This document shows, one piece after another, positions 1-10,125 of a DNA stretch of 64,000 nucleotides. This DNA is from Neoarius graeffei (Eukaryota; Chordata; Actinopteri; Siluriformes; Ariidae). Location: the NCBI RefSeq assembly GCF_027579695.1, contig NC_083583.1, positions 4,888,542 to 4,952,541 of the forward strand. The letters are read 5' to 3'. A model generated the notes under the pieces. It was not told the origin of the DNA and searched no databases. It was given only the letters and a program-made list of their open reading frames with translations. Each line of letters begins with the position of its first letter. The stretch's first letter is position 1. A program made the position numbers and the translations under genes.

Positions 1-310
1 GGTGCAGTAACGTAAGTGAGAACAGGAACTAACTTGTTTCATGGACGTTACACAACATCAAATACGGCTCGGTGGATGAAAACGTACGACGTGTCGTTCT
101 TGAATTAATAAGTCAACAGTTGGAGTCGTTGGGAGATTGCTGCGTTATAAGAGGAATAAAACACTTCATAAATCAAATGTGCTGTTGCGGAAAAACCCTT
201 GCAGTGCCGCACGGAATTGTTGATTGTTTTCCAACAAGTGTTTTATTCCTTACTTACTTGACTTCTCATATTCCGTTTGGATCTCAGAAAAGACAAACTA
301 CATGCTAACA
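1..310. repeat. Possible MITE-like interspersed repeat fragment
   Basis: The stretch has the look of short nonautonomous fish DNA elements: a phrase ggaataaaacacttca near 152-167 recurs inside another repeat near 36441-36456. A short open frame at 72-308 has no recognisable domain and is not taken as a gene. Family and true ends are unknown; the left end may lie outside the window. Confidence 0.3.
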
Positions 311-629
311 TTTTAACCAAATACCAAAACCAGTGTCTCATTCAAGGCGTGTCTGGTGTTTGTTGTGAGAAATTGCAAAAATAGGCTCGCGTTGGATCAA
401 ATCTCCAGCGAGCTTGCTTAACCTTCCAGCTCGTCAGACTAATCATCCTTGAGTGCTCTTTGTTTTATTGCAAACTTTTTAGAATAACTGTCCATCGGTA
501 GCATAGGAGGAAAGATTTATATGAGGTGGAGACTGGCTTTGCTGAGAATAATTTGTCCTGACACATGGAGACAGTGATGTATAAACATACAACCACCTTT
601 TTCCAACTAATTGCCCTTCATATCCAATC

Positions 630-630
<1 letters not shown>

Positions 631-675
<45 letters not shown>

Positions 676-754
676 ATGACGACTGTGGCTGGTTTGCATT
701 TGTTCTGCCGTGATGCAGACCCTCTGTGTGTGTGTGTGTATGTGTGTGTGTGTT
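631..754. repeat. (GA)n and (GT)n microsatellites
   Basis: An uninterrupted GA run at about 633-672 is followed after some 50 bases by a GT run at about 725-753. Both make low-complexity open frames on each strand (Arg-Glu, Ser-Leu, Cys-Val) that are not genes. Confidence 0.95.
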
Positions 755-1414
755 TCACTATACTCCTCCATGCCAGGCTGCAGCCGTGCAACATGACCTG
801 CTGTAAAAACACACACGTGACATCATGTCTGCCAGTAATACCTGTCTAAACAGCACCCACGGCCCACTCCAGCATCCCGAACACCATCAGACTCTGTAAA
901 CACAGCATCACTCCAGAGCAGCTCCATTTACACTCCTCTATTCCTACACCAGCTCTCAGGTTCCTGTTTAAGCTGGAATGTGTCACGTGTTTCACGTCTT
1001 CAACTCCATAATGGTGAAGGTTTGTGATAGTTCACTTCATAAGCTGCAGGTTTTTTTCAGCCTGAATCTTTTCTATTTTTCAAATCAGATACAAAGAGAA
1101 ATTGGGTTTGTGTGAAGTTTTACATATGGAGGAATACATCGACGAAACATCATCATGATTCGAAGTTGAATGATCCACATGTGAAATTTTCACTTTATGT
1201 TTTAAACATTTTCACATGTGGATTTTTGTGGGGTTTATTCACGTGATTTTTTTTTTTTACCAGATTTGATTTTTGCATCATTAATTGATTAAAAATGAAC
1301 ATTTATGCCACTTGGCAGAGACCAGATTCATTTATTCATTTTTGTAGATTTTTCATGATTTTCACATGTAATTTTTTACACAATGAATTTATCTTTTCAC
1401 TTGATTTTTTTTTT
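755..1414. other. Upstream intergenic DNA, nothing recognised
   Basis: AT-rich sequence with short homopolymer T runs. No open frame with a protein-family signature, no RNA gene and no clear repeat boundary was seen. Confidence 0.5.
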
Positions 1415-1592
1415 AAATGACATTACTTATCCAGAGTGACATACATCACACCCAGAGCAGCCTGGGGGGCAGTTGGGGGTTCGGTACCTTGCTCAAGGGC
1501 ACTCCAGCCATTCCTGCTGGTCCAGGGAATCAAACCAGCAACTTTTTGGTCCCAAAGCTGCTTCTCTAACCATTAGCCCAGGGCTTCCCCTC
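1415..1592 (-). mobile_element. V-SINE-like tRNA-derived SINE, degenerate, minus orientation
   Basis: Read on the minus strand it starts with gaagccctgggctaatggtt and carries the B-box-like phrase ggtttgattccctgg. It then runs through gggcagccca-type middle sequence to a tail resembling ctctggataag. The same layout occurs at 20597-20795, 42456-42656 and 27594-27780. This is the known plan of V-SINEs: a tRNA-related head and a 3' end like an L2-type LINE. This copy lacks the final aatgtaatg tail. Confidence 0.75.
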
Positions 1593-2384
1593 ATATTTAT
1601 TTATTTTTATTATTATTATTTTTACATCTAATCACATGATGTCTCACAATTTCAGGGTCTAACATCCTGAAATGCATCTCAGACCTAAAGGTACTAAACA
1701 GTACTTTTCTGTAGGCTCTGAAACTGTACATCTTGTACATGTTTATGATGTATATTTTTCCTGTAAACTGGTAAAAAAAAATAGTTTAACATGCATACCT
1801 AGACCTCCAGGACCACTAGCATGAACCAAATCATCTAAAATATACATTATACAACTACACAGCTACTAAAGGTATAAAAACATGCAATCTTTATTACAGT
1901 AATAAAGTACTTGTTAATATAATATAATCTAGATATCAGTATAGATTTATTAAATCACATAGTAATAGATTAATATCAATAAAACATCAGCTTCTGATTG
2001 GTTTATTTCATTTGGTTCCTGTCAATATTGCCATAACCTGAGCAGCATTATAATTACACACACACACACACACACACACACATAAAGGCTAGTGCTGTAT
2101 ATATTGTATATGTCTCGCCCTGTCAAGCTGTCAATACGATAATAACACACAGTCTGGGTATAAAACACAGATACACATGGAACATAAAGGCAAACAAACA
2201 CTATATCAGACATCTCCAGTCCCCCGTACAATCCTGAAAAACACTCGGAGTCTATTTTTGTGTCTCCATTTGAACACCGAGACCAGAGCTTCAAACCTGA
2301 CTGTAATTTAACTACACTTTGCCTCGGGTTCAAAATAATTTAATTGAGCCAAGTACATGAGGAGGAAGGAAAGAAGGTTTGAAG

Positions 2385-2389
<5 letters not shown>
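1593..2389. other. Intergenic AT-rich DNA with a (CA)n run
   Basis: AT-rich filler with a CA microsatellite at about 2055-2082. An open frame on the minus strand across it has no recognisable domain. Confidence 0.5.

Positions 2390-2453
<64 letters not shown>
2390..2453. repeat. Long (GT)n microsatellite
   Basis: An essentially uninterrupted GT run of about 60 bases, long enough to be highly variable. Confidence 0.97.
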
Positions 2454-2454
<1 letters not shown>

Positions 2455-2644
2455 AACCCAAGAAGTAAAAAGGCATTTTAATAATAAATAAATAAATAAA
2501 TAAATAACCAAGAAAGACAGAAATAAAAAAAAGAAAAGGAAAAGAAAAGAGCAAAAGAGAACAATTTTTTTCATGTTTGACATTTAATTTGACTAAAAGA
2601 CTCACAAATCAGATGAAGCCCTGAATAAGGGTGAGTTTCTGTTT

Positions 2645-2645
<1 letters not shown>

Positions 2646-2691
<46 letters not shown>

Positions 2692-2711
2692 TTCTTACAT
2701 ACATTTTGCTT

Positions 2712-2763
<52 letters not shown>
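2646..2763. repeat. (AAT)n and (ATT)n microsatellites in opposed orientation
   Basis: An AAT run at about 2648-2689 and an ATT run at about 2716-2762 are separated by some 25 bases. One is the reverse complement of the other, so the strand can fold into an AT hairpin. The Ile-rich open frame here is an artefact. Confidence 0.95.
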
Positions 2764-2765
<2 letters not shown>

Positions 2766-2875
2766 CAGTCCAAGTCAGATACTGCGACACAGTTAAAGGA
2801 CTATAATTCAGCCATAAATGTCATCCTTCTGGAAAGAATGTTCGCTTTAACTTTTTCTTTTAATTAGATGCTAAA

Positions 2876-2879
<4 letters not shown>

Positions 2880-2922
<43 letters not shown>
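2880..2922. repeat. (GA)n microsatellite
   Basis: An uninterrupted GA run of about 42 bases. Confidence 0.95.
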
Positions 2923-2924
<2 letters not shown>

Positions 2925-3099
2925 TTGAAGCAGCCGCATGAAGGAAATGTGCTCTGTTTAATTTTATAAGGAGGCTCGGCTTTGGATAATCCTGTTTTAT
3001 GATGTCCTTTATTTCCCTCACGGATTCCTCCAGATAAAGTCCACATCACTTACAGCTGCACGGCTTCCACAGCCAGGAACACACACTCACCCAGAGCAC

Positions 3100-3132
3100 A
3101 ACAACAACAGCAACAGCTACAACAACAACAAC

Positions 3133-3185
<53 letters not shown>

Positions 3186-3202
3186 TGATGATGATGATGA
3201 AT
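3100..3202. repeat. Compound (CAA)n-(AAT)n-(ATG)n microsatellite
   Basis: Successive runs of CAA/ACA, AAT and ATG triplets make a compound trinucleotide array of about 100 bases. Confidence 0.95.
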
Positions 3203-4346
3203 TAAAATCCTGTAACTTTTTTTTCCTTCTTGTCGGGAACGTGGCGTTTGGAAAATTAATCAACGCCTAACATACTGAAGCTGCACGTGCTCGGTTTTAT
3301 TCCAACCAACGATTCCAACCGATTCCTTTTAATCTTCCTGGACAGGAAAAAAAAAAAAAAAAGATCTTTTTGTAATTATTCTATCTCAGTTCCTCAGCAG
3401 TGTTTGTGGCTGGAACTGTAATAATTTCACCTCTGGTTTATTCCATAAAGTGTTTTTGCACCCGAGTTTTTCTGGATGAGGTTAAAATCATGGAAGGGTT
3501 TTTCTTTTCTTTTTTCCTTCCTCACATTATCCAATAATATTTTTACACACATATAACAGATCCATATTTAATCACTGGTGAAGAGGAAATGATCCTTTTA
3601 CGTGACAGCCGTTTAAAATGTACAGTTTTATTGTGTATAATCTAACAGTCTACTGTATATTTATTTTAATGCTAATTATGGGCGGGGCATGAACACTGTC
3701 GTCAGAAGTAGGGCATGCTGTCTGGAAATGATCTTTAAGCTGATCTTTAGGTTACTGGATGACTGTATAGATTATATTTTGTACTAAAACATAAATCAAT
3801 CAATCAATCAATAAATCAATCCATAAATCCACGCCTATATCAGCCATCTTGGATGCACAAAAAAGGCTGAAAGCTTAATATGACGTCTGTTGTGCCGTAT
3901 TGTGTATTGCGTCATGCTGAAAATATTATTTTACAAACTATATGTGTGTAAGATCTCCGGGATTTCATGAGATTAACGCGGTAAGATACCGGTGCACTGA
4001 TACACTCCTGAGATGTAAAATAAAACTGATTATATAGATAAGATGTTAACACACACACACACACACACTCCAGGAAGACAAAAAAAAGTGGTTTCGACGG
4101 GTTTTTTTAGTTCACTGGATAGTTAAAGGTTCTTAACTTCAAAATGGGGGGGGGGGGGGTTAATATAAGGAAACAGGTTTATAGGAACAACTTGAGAAAT
4201 TTTAACAGTTTTAGATTTGTGCAGTGTGTTTGTAGTTCCTGGAAAATAAATAATACATAAATAAAATACAATCCCATAAAATTAAAATTGTCATAAATAT
4301 GAGGGTGTATAGGTCAAATATATAACCATGATGATTAAATACATTT

Positions 4347-4378
<32 letters not shown>

Positions 4379-5110
4379 CTACACACTACAACATAATGAT
4401 GACGGCTTTATAAAAATCCACGCAAGTTTTAATCTTGTGCAATAAATAAATCCTGCCTCTGTTTCTAAACTGAAATAAATTCTCAGGAGTCCAAACCGCG
4501 TCTATGCGACTTGCTAGTAAGTGAAGAAAAGATTAAAAAGAAAGAAAGAAAGCAATCCGTGTTGCGACCCAAAAAAAAGAAAGAAAGAAAAGAAATGGTT
4601 TGATGTTTTAACTTAAAAAATTAAGTCACTTGTCTGCCCTGTAATCCCGTCTTCATTAAAAGTCGGAGACGCGTGAACAGTAAAGCGGGTTATCTAAACA
4701 TTATTATTGGATGTGAGCTGACGTGACAAAAAGATGAAAGGTTATAACAGGCTAAGAAATTAAATATTGCAGGAAAGAGGGGGAGGAAAAAAAATCATTA
4801 TCAGTGAAGATGAAGGGAGAGTGCGCCTTTACGCGCCAGAGCGCAGCCATTTATCAAGTGTGTTTTGACACCAGCAGTGTAGTCACTGTTAAAAAGGTGA
4901 AGGTTTAAACGTCGTCAAAGTATCACCAGGGTAGAGTGATTGCTCCTTTGGGAATGATGCTCTAAAAGAGAAAAAAAATCACAAAATCTGGTGCACTCAC
5001 ACTTCGAGAAGATTGATCTGAGGGTAAAAAGGATTACCCGTGCTTCTACAGGACAAATAAACAGGACACTTAGAAGTTCACACAAGACTACATCATCTAA
5101 CAATCTGCTC
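3203..5110. other. Upstream flank of alx4
   Basis: Intergenic DNA with a 14-base G run (4146-4159), an AAC array (about 4348-4378) and AAAG runs. A phrase at 4822-4850 rich in gcgc marks the first rise in CpG approaching the gene. Distal promoter or enhancer function is possible but no site can be assigned with confidence. Confidence 0.5.
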
Positions 5111-5111
5111 A

Positions 5112-5136
5112 GTGTGTGTGTGTGTGTGTGTGTGTG
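5112..5136. repeat. (GT)n microsatellite
   Basis: A GT run about 570 bases upstream of the alx4 start codon. Confidence 0.95.
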
Positions 5137-5163
5137 CGAGCGCGCTCTTGCTTGCTTCCCTGA

Positions 5164-5191
5164 GCTATATATTCATATCCTAATTACATTA
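5164..5191 (+). promoter_or_regulatory. TATA-like sequence and paired-class P3 palindrome upstream of alx4
   Basis: The sequence gctatatattc at 5164-5174 is TATA-like. Immediately after it, TAATTACATTA at 5181-5191 is a perfect TAAT-N3-ATTA palindrome. That is the P3 class of site bound by dimers of paired-type homeodomains, including the Alx/Cart1/Prx group with Q50. The site is 516 bases upstream of the alx4 ATG. Autoregulation is inference; chance occurrence in AT-rich DNA is possible. Confidence 0.4.
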
Positions 5192-5312
5192 ATGTCATGT
5201 GTTAAGTCCTCCCTCTGAATATTTCCAACAAAACATTTTTTTTTCCTTCGAAGCAGAAGTCTGACCTCACCCATTCATTTCATCTACATAATAACCGAAG
5301 AGAGATCTTGCC

Positions 5313-5706
5313 ACATGTCCGGAGAGAGTAGAGGAGAGGAGAAGAGAGGAGCAGAGAGGAGGAGAGAGGAGGAGATCTGGGTTGCATCTTCTCGAAAAGA
5401 AAGACGCATTTTTTTGTTACTACCGAAACCTTAAGGGGGGCTTTTTAAAGCTGGAAAACATCTCGTAACCAAATCCAGCTGCGTGCGTGTGTGTGTGCGT
5501 GCGTGTGAGCGCGCGTGAGCGAGTGTGTGCGTATGAGGAAGAGGTAGAGAAAGAGAGAGAGAAGCTGAGAGGGTCTGCTTCCTTTAGTCTAAGCAAAGGA
5601 AAGAAAGGAAGAAAAAGGGTTTTTTTACAGTAAGGAAAGAAAGAACCGTCTGCTTTCACCCCCCGCCGACGCAGCAGCTTGCTTTTTTTTTTTTTTTCCT
5701 TCAGGA
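5313..5706 (+). promoter_or_regulatory. Probable alx4 5' UTR / core promoter region
   Basis: A purine tract (about 5319-5380, GAGGAG type) is followed by an alternating GT/GC tract (about 5482-5532) and CpG-rich DNA (about 5658-5678). The last 25 bases are a long T tract ending ttccttcag at 5696-5704, which is a good splice-acceptor shape only two bases before the start codon. A tiny upstream open frame of four codons and a stop lies at 5533-5547. No transcription start can be fixed from sequence alone. Confidence 0.45.
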
Positions 5707-5864
5707 ATGAACGCCGAGACGTGCGTTTCATACTGTGACATGACATCCATGGATTCGTATTATAGCGCGTCCGCGGCTCAGGCTCGAGATCAGCAGCAAG
5801 TCACCAACCCGTTCAGGACCTTCCCGATCTCCAGCAGCGACACCAAGTACAGCCCGACTTTCCT

Positions 5865-5896
<32 letters not shown>

Positions 5897-6103
5897 GCAG
5901 CAGCACTAAAGCTCAGGCGTACGGAGGAGAGAAGTCCCGCAGCCCCTTCCAACAGGAATGCCAGCCACTGGATGGCACCGCTGGAGAAGGCACCTTTAAC
6001 AAATACCACCTCTTCATGCACAGATCTTCCTGCAAGACTCCACCAGAGAGCAACAAACTGCACCAGGAGAGCGCAGCCAACGGAGCACTCATCTCCTGCT
6101 ACG
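5707..6103 (+). CDS. alx4: alx4 coding exon 1 (N-terminal region)
   Basis: First coding exon of ALX4, a nuclear homeodomain transcription factor of craniofacial and anterior limb-bud mesenchyme. It encodes residues 1-132 plus one base (phase 1). The start is chosen because MNAETCVSYC matches the conserved ALX4 N-terminus and has a purine at -3. The exon then shows the ALX4 motifs NPFRTFP, a Ser/Asn stretch from AGC/AAC codons at about residues 54-66, GTFNKY and CKTPPES. It ends ATCTCCTGCTACG at the donor GTGGGT. Joining to 27106 gives CYGKD, as expected for the family (CYAKE in human). The N-terminal region is known to be divergent and partly disordered. Linkage to ext2 suggests the alx4a paralogue; this is inference. 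Confidence 0.95.
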
Positions 6104-6215
6104 GTGGGTGCCATTTCTTTCGTCTCCAGCTAAAAAAAAAAAAAAGCTTATTTTATATTAATAGCTAGAAATACCAGCTACATTCCTGGCAACTAAATTT
6201 CCATTTCTACATCAT

Positions 6216-6218
<3 letters not shown>

Positions 6219-6288
<70 letters not shown>
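6219..6288. repeat. (TA)n microsatellite
   Basis: An uninterrupted TA run of about 68 bases starting 115 bases after the exon 1 donor. Confidence 0.97.
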
Positions 6289-6295
<7 letters not shown>

Positions 6296-6785
6296 TATTT
6301 ATTTAAAATGCTCTAACAAGAACAGCTCATCCTGAGTCAACTCAATAAACAAAGAGGCTTTAAATTTAAATTGATAATCACATTTAATAATTACAACCAA
6401 TTGTCGCTCTTGAAGGATAACATGTTTACAAAATTAACACCACGGACTTCATGAGTGACTTAATGAAACAAACCCACTAACACGATTACAGTCCACCACC
6501 AACCAATCCGCCACCAAACCTGGACGCTTATCCAATTTTCGGCTATTTATTTATTTATTTATTTATTTATTTTTTAGTCGGGAAATTGAATTAACGCGTT
6601 TTCAAATGGAGGCCTGAATTCATCTATTTTAGACGTTTTCAAGGACAAAGAACGCACTGAAGGCCAAAGACTCTTCAAGAAGATCTCAATGACGTCGAAA
6701 TGTGATTTTTTTTGCACCTTTTTAGAATGCAATATTTATTTTTTAACACAAATACGCACCAGATTAGGATTAACGCATACGCAGA

Positions 6786-6786
<1 letters not shown>

Positions 6787-6819
<33 letters not shown>

Positions 6820-6948
6820 AAGTGACATAAAATTTACTGCCTGCCCTTCCTTGGAGACAATAAGGGAAAAGGTTATGGACTCTCATAACACAACATCTGG
6901 CAGGAAAGAAGAACATAAATGGCGCACGGTTTTCTTCCCAACAGCGAA

Positions 6949-6990
<42 letters not shown>
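6787..6990. repeat. (TTA)n and (CA)n microsatellites
   Basis: A TTA/ATT array at about 6787-6818 and a CA run at about 6954-6990 in intron 1. Confidence 0.95.
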
Positions 6991-6992
<2 letters not shown>

Positions 6993-8772
6993 CAGTTCTC
7001 CTGTCTGAGAGAATCCCATGAACGAACTGTGGAACAATTTAACGAAAAAAAACCCCAAACAAAAACAAATTAGGGACAGTGCGTTAGTTCGTATTTGCTC
7101 AGAGTTTATACTCAATGTGAACTAATTAAATTAAAAATAAATAAATAAAATAAACGCGACATCTTGAGAGCAGGAAGATTCTGTAAATACGCTGCTATAA
7201 ATTTCACGAAAAAAAAAAATTCCCCGAAAATCAGTCTCCAGCATGTGTGAGCAACTTGTGGATTAGTGACGTCAAGAGGATGAAATGCAGGTAAAGGTCA
7301 TAAAAGTGTCTCGTATAATACAAGAAGAAGAAGAAGAAATGTCGGTGTTTTTCTCTGTGCAGATGAATGAGTCCTAAAAAAAGAAACTTTAATAATTTTT
7401 TAAGTTGTAAGCTACACATGAGCTACAGTTTAATCACTTTGTCATTTTAACTGTATTTAGTAGCGATTTTAAAAATAAAAATAGACAAAATAGACATAGA
7501 ACACGACTAACTCGACGATTGCTTTGCCTTTCTATTATATCGGTTCTGTGAGTGATAAAAATCTTCTTCTTCTTTCTTACCCAGTAAAGTCAGCTTTCAT
7601 TTAGGCCTGTTTTATTTCCAGTCTATAAATCAGACAGTGAGGATCATTACAGACATGACAACGCAATATAACACAACGCAACACAGCACATCTGCAGTAA
7701 CACAGGATCATAGGATCCTTTATTCATTAAACTCAGAATTATCAGGAAATATGTCAAAAAAACTTCAACAAATTAACATTTTTATCCAACACCAAGACAG
7801 AATCGATAAGAAGTAAACACTACAACACTAGACTGAGGTTTATCTTAAAAAATGGTTTTGTGTGTTAAAATGCAGAATTTGATCGTTCGGTTCCAGGAAT
7901 AACATTTTCCATCTGCAGCAGAACCTCAAGCAACGGATTGATCAAACCACACAACCTTCTTTCCTTTGGCCTTCAAAATGCCTCAAGGTTAATGTTACAG
8001 GTCAGAATGACCACAATGCAGAAGTGTTAAGCGAGATAATGCATGCAACATGTTTGCAAAACAACAACAACAACAACCCACCAAAGAAAGGTACCAGTGT
8101 ACCGTTACTGTGGTGAAGTGTGGTACCATCAGCGGTGTAACTTTTTTACTTGATTTCAAAAATGTAAACTAGACCTTAAGACCCACTGATGGAGTACCAT
8201 TAGATCCACCATGCATATGCATGAGTAAAATACACACCCTAATGGTACTAAGAGGACCTTTTAAAGCCACAAGGAACGGTACAGTTTGGTACCTTTAATT
8301 CTCTTTGGTTAAAGTGATCTCGATTATAAGACAACTTTATTAGTTAGAGACTTGTTACTTCATTAATTCCTACAAATGATCAATAGAAAGAATAAAGTGG
8401 CTTTAGATAAAGTAAAGAGATTCCCAGAAAGCATGGTGAAGACACAGTGAAGTCTCTCGCACCCTAAAGCGTACCTTTCTTCGTTGAAGGCTTGGTATCT
8501 GTTTCTTAATCAGCATAAAGCTTTAAAAGTGATTTAAGATGCACAGATGGACTGTAATTAGTTTCCAGAGTGTAAAGGTATAAAAGGTGTACACTTCATG
8601 TTTCCATAGCAGTGAAGAAAAATGACAGTTCAGTAGCTTTATTTTCTCCTGACAGTTCAGGCTCCTGTTTAACGATGATCTTCGTGCTGGGATGCTTTTG
8701 GAAAACTAAAGCCACATTTCACATTTTATTAGTGACACAAATATGAAGCAGAGACACTAAATCACTGTCTTC
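6991..8772. other. Intron 1 interval, no gene recognised
   Basis: AT-rich sequence with a GAA run (about 7323-7338). The stretch 8095-8290 contains recurring ggtacc/tggtacca-like phrases that suggest an old degraded repeat. No coding signature seen. Confidence 0.5.
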
Positions 8773-8796
8773 GGGGGGGGGGGGGGGGGGGGGGGG
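8773..8796 (+). repeat. Run of 24 consecutive G residues
   Basis: An unbroken G homopolymer of 24, able in principle to form stacked G-quadruplexes. Long G runs are also a frequent place for assembly or sequencing length errors, so the exact count is uncertain. Confidence 0.9.
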
Positions 8797-10090
8797 CATG
8801 AGGTGAGAGTTTAGAAATTAATTTATGATAAATTAATTTATGCACATGTGATTAATTAGTTTGAAATTTGCATTTGGTAATTTTTTTAGTTTTCAAACAT
8901 AATAAAGCTGAGAAAACAACAACAAAGAAGAAGAAATAATAATAATAATAATAATAATAATAATTAACGTGAGCTTTCACAAAGCAATTAGTCTTTTCTC
9001 AGGGAAATAATTAGTGTAACTGTGCGACGTAATTATTGACATAAAGGAGATTTATTACTGATCTGTTGCACAGATGTTATTAAAGCTAAATCTTTTTTTT
9101 TAACCTCCAGACCAATGGGATGGAAGTTATAAAGGATAAAAAGCAAGCAGCCGTGATGCCATTAGACCACATCACACCGCGTGTTGTTTGGACTCCTGAA
9201 AATAAAATCAAACAAATCCGAGTTCCGAAAAGAAAGAAAAGTCGGATCCTTACATACACACACGCTTTACACTCATTTTTTTGGTGGGGAAAGGAGAGAG
9301 GAAGGGATGAAAAAGAGATCATTTCATGCTCTTGGTGCCAACTCTGTGCACTTTTAGTTTAAGAGGGAAAAAAGATCTCGGATTGCAGTTGCATCTTTAA
9401 TTGCGTTTTCTTGCGGTTTGGAGCGAAACCACAAAACCGGGCCGAGTCTTATTCTTTACACAGAAAAACCATTCTTTTGGATAAACAATCTCGGGAGCTT
9501 TTTTGTTTGTTTAAAACGACACACACACACACTGTAAAAAGGGTTTATAGTCGGGCCTAAAGTTTCCAGTTTGTAAATAATTTCTGCTCGAGGAAAAAAA
9601 ATCCACACAGAATCCTGAAGGCTTCCATAGACAGGGACAACTGAACAACTCTAAAAGGTCACAGGGGCAACACAGGGCTCCTTAAAGGCATCTAAATAGG
9701 ATTATTTATTTAAAATATACTTAGTGGAGAAGGGGCACGAATAAAACGTGCGCGCTCGAACGCGCAACCGAGTTAGTAAAGCAGGAGCCGCAGAACGGGG
9801 AGAGCGCTGCGACATGCAACAGCCAGGCTTCACAGGGCAAAACAGACGAGGTGAGATCCTTCACTTCACTTTACTGTGCACTCAGGGTTTAAAGGATTTA
9901 TTTTTTTTAAATGCACGCGTCTTTAAGTGCGCGTCCCCGTCCTCGTCCCCGTCACTGATCAGACGCGCCGCGCGTTCACGACAAACTGAAACCACATTTT
10001 AGTCTCAGAACCTGGAAAAGAAAGCGAGGCTTGTTTACAGTGTTGAGCCACTTTTAGTCTGTGTTGAGTCTACGATTATACTTTGCATTT

Positions 10091-10125
<35 letters not shown>

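Noticed and set aside
5728-6114. Antisense open frame opposite alx4 exon 1
   Set aside because: Ala/Val-rich translation of AGC repeats on the complementary strand of a well-supported exon; a shadow.
9726-10002. CpG-richer patch with a good donor-like gaggtgag near 9850, considered as an alternative alx4 first exon
   Set aside because: The open frame has no ALX-like sequence, and no acceptor-compatible reading to exon 2 could be supported from sequence alone.
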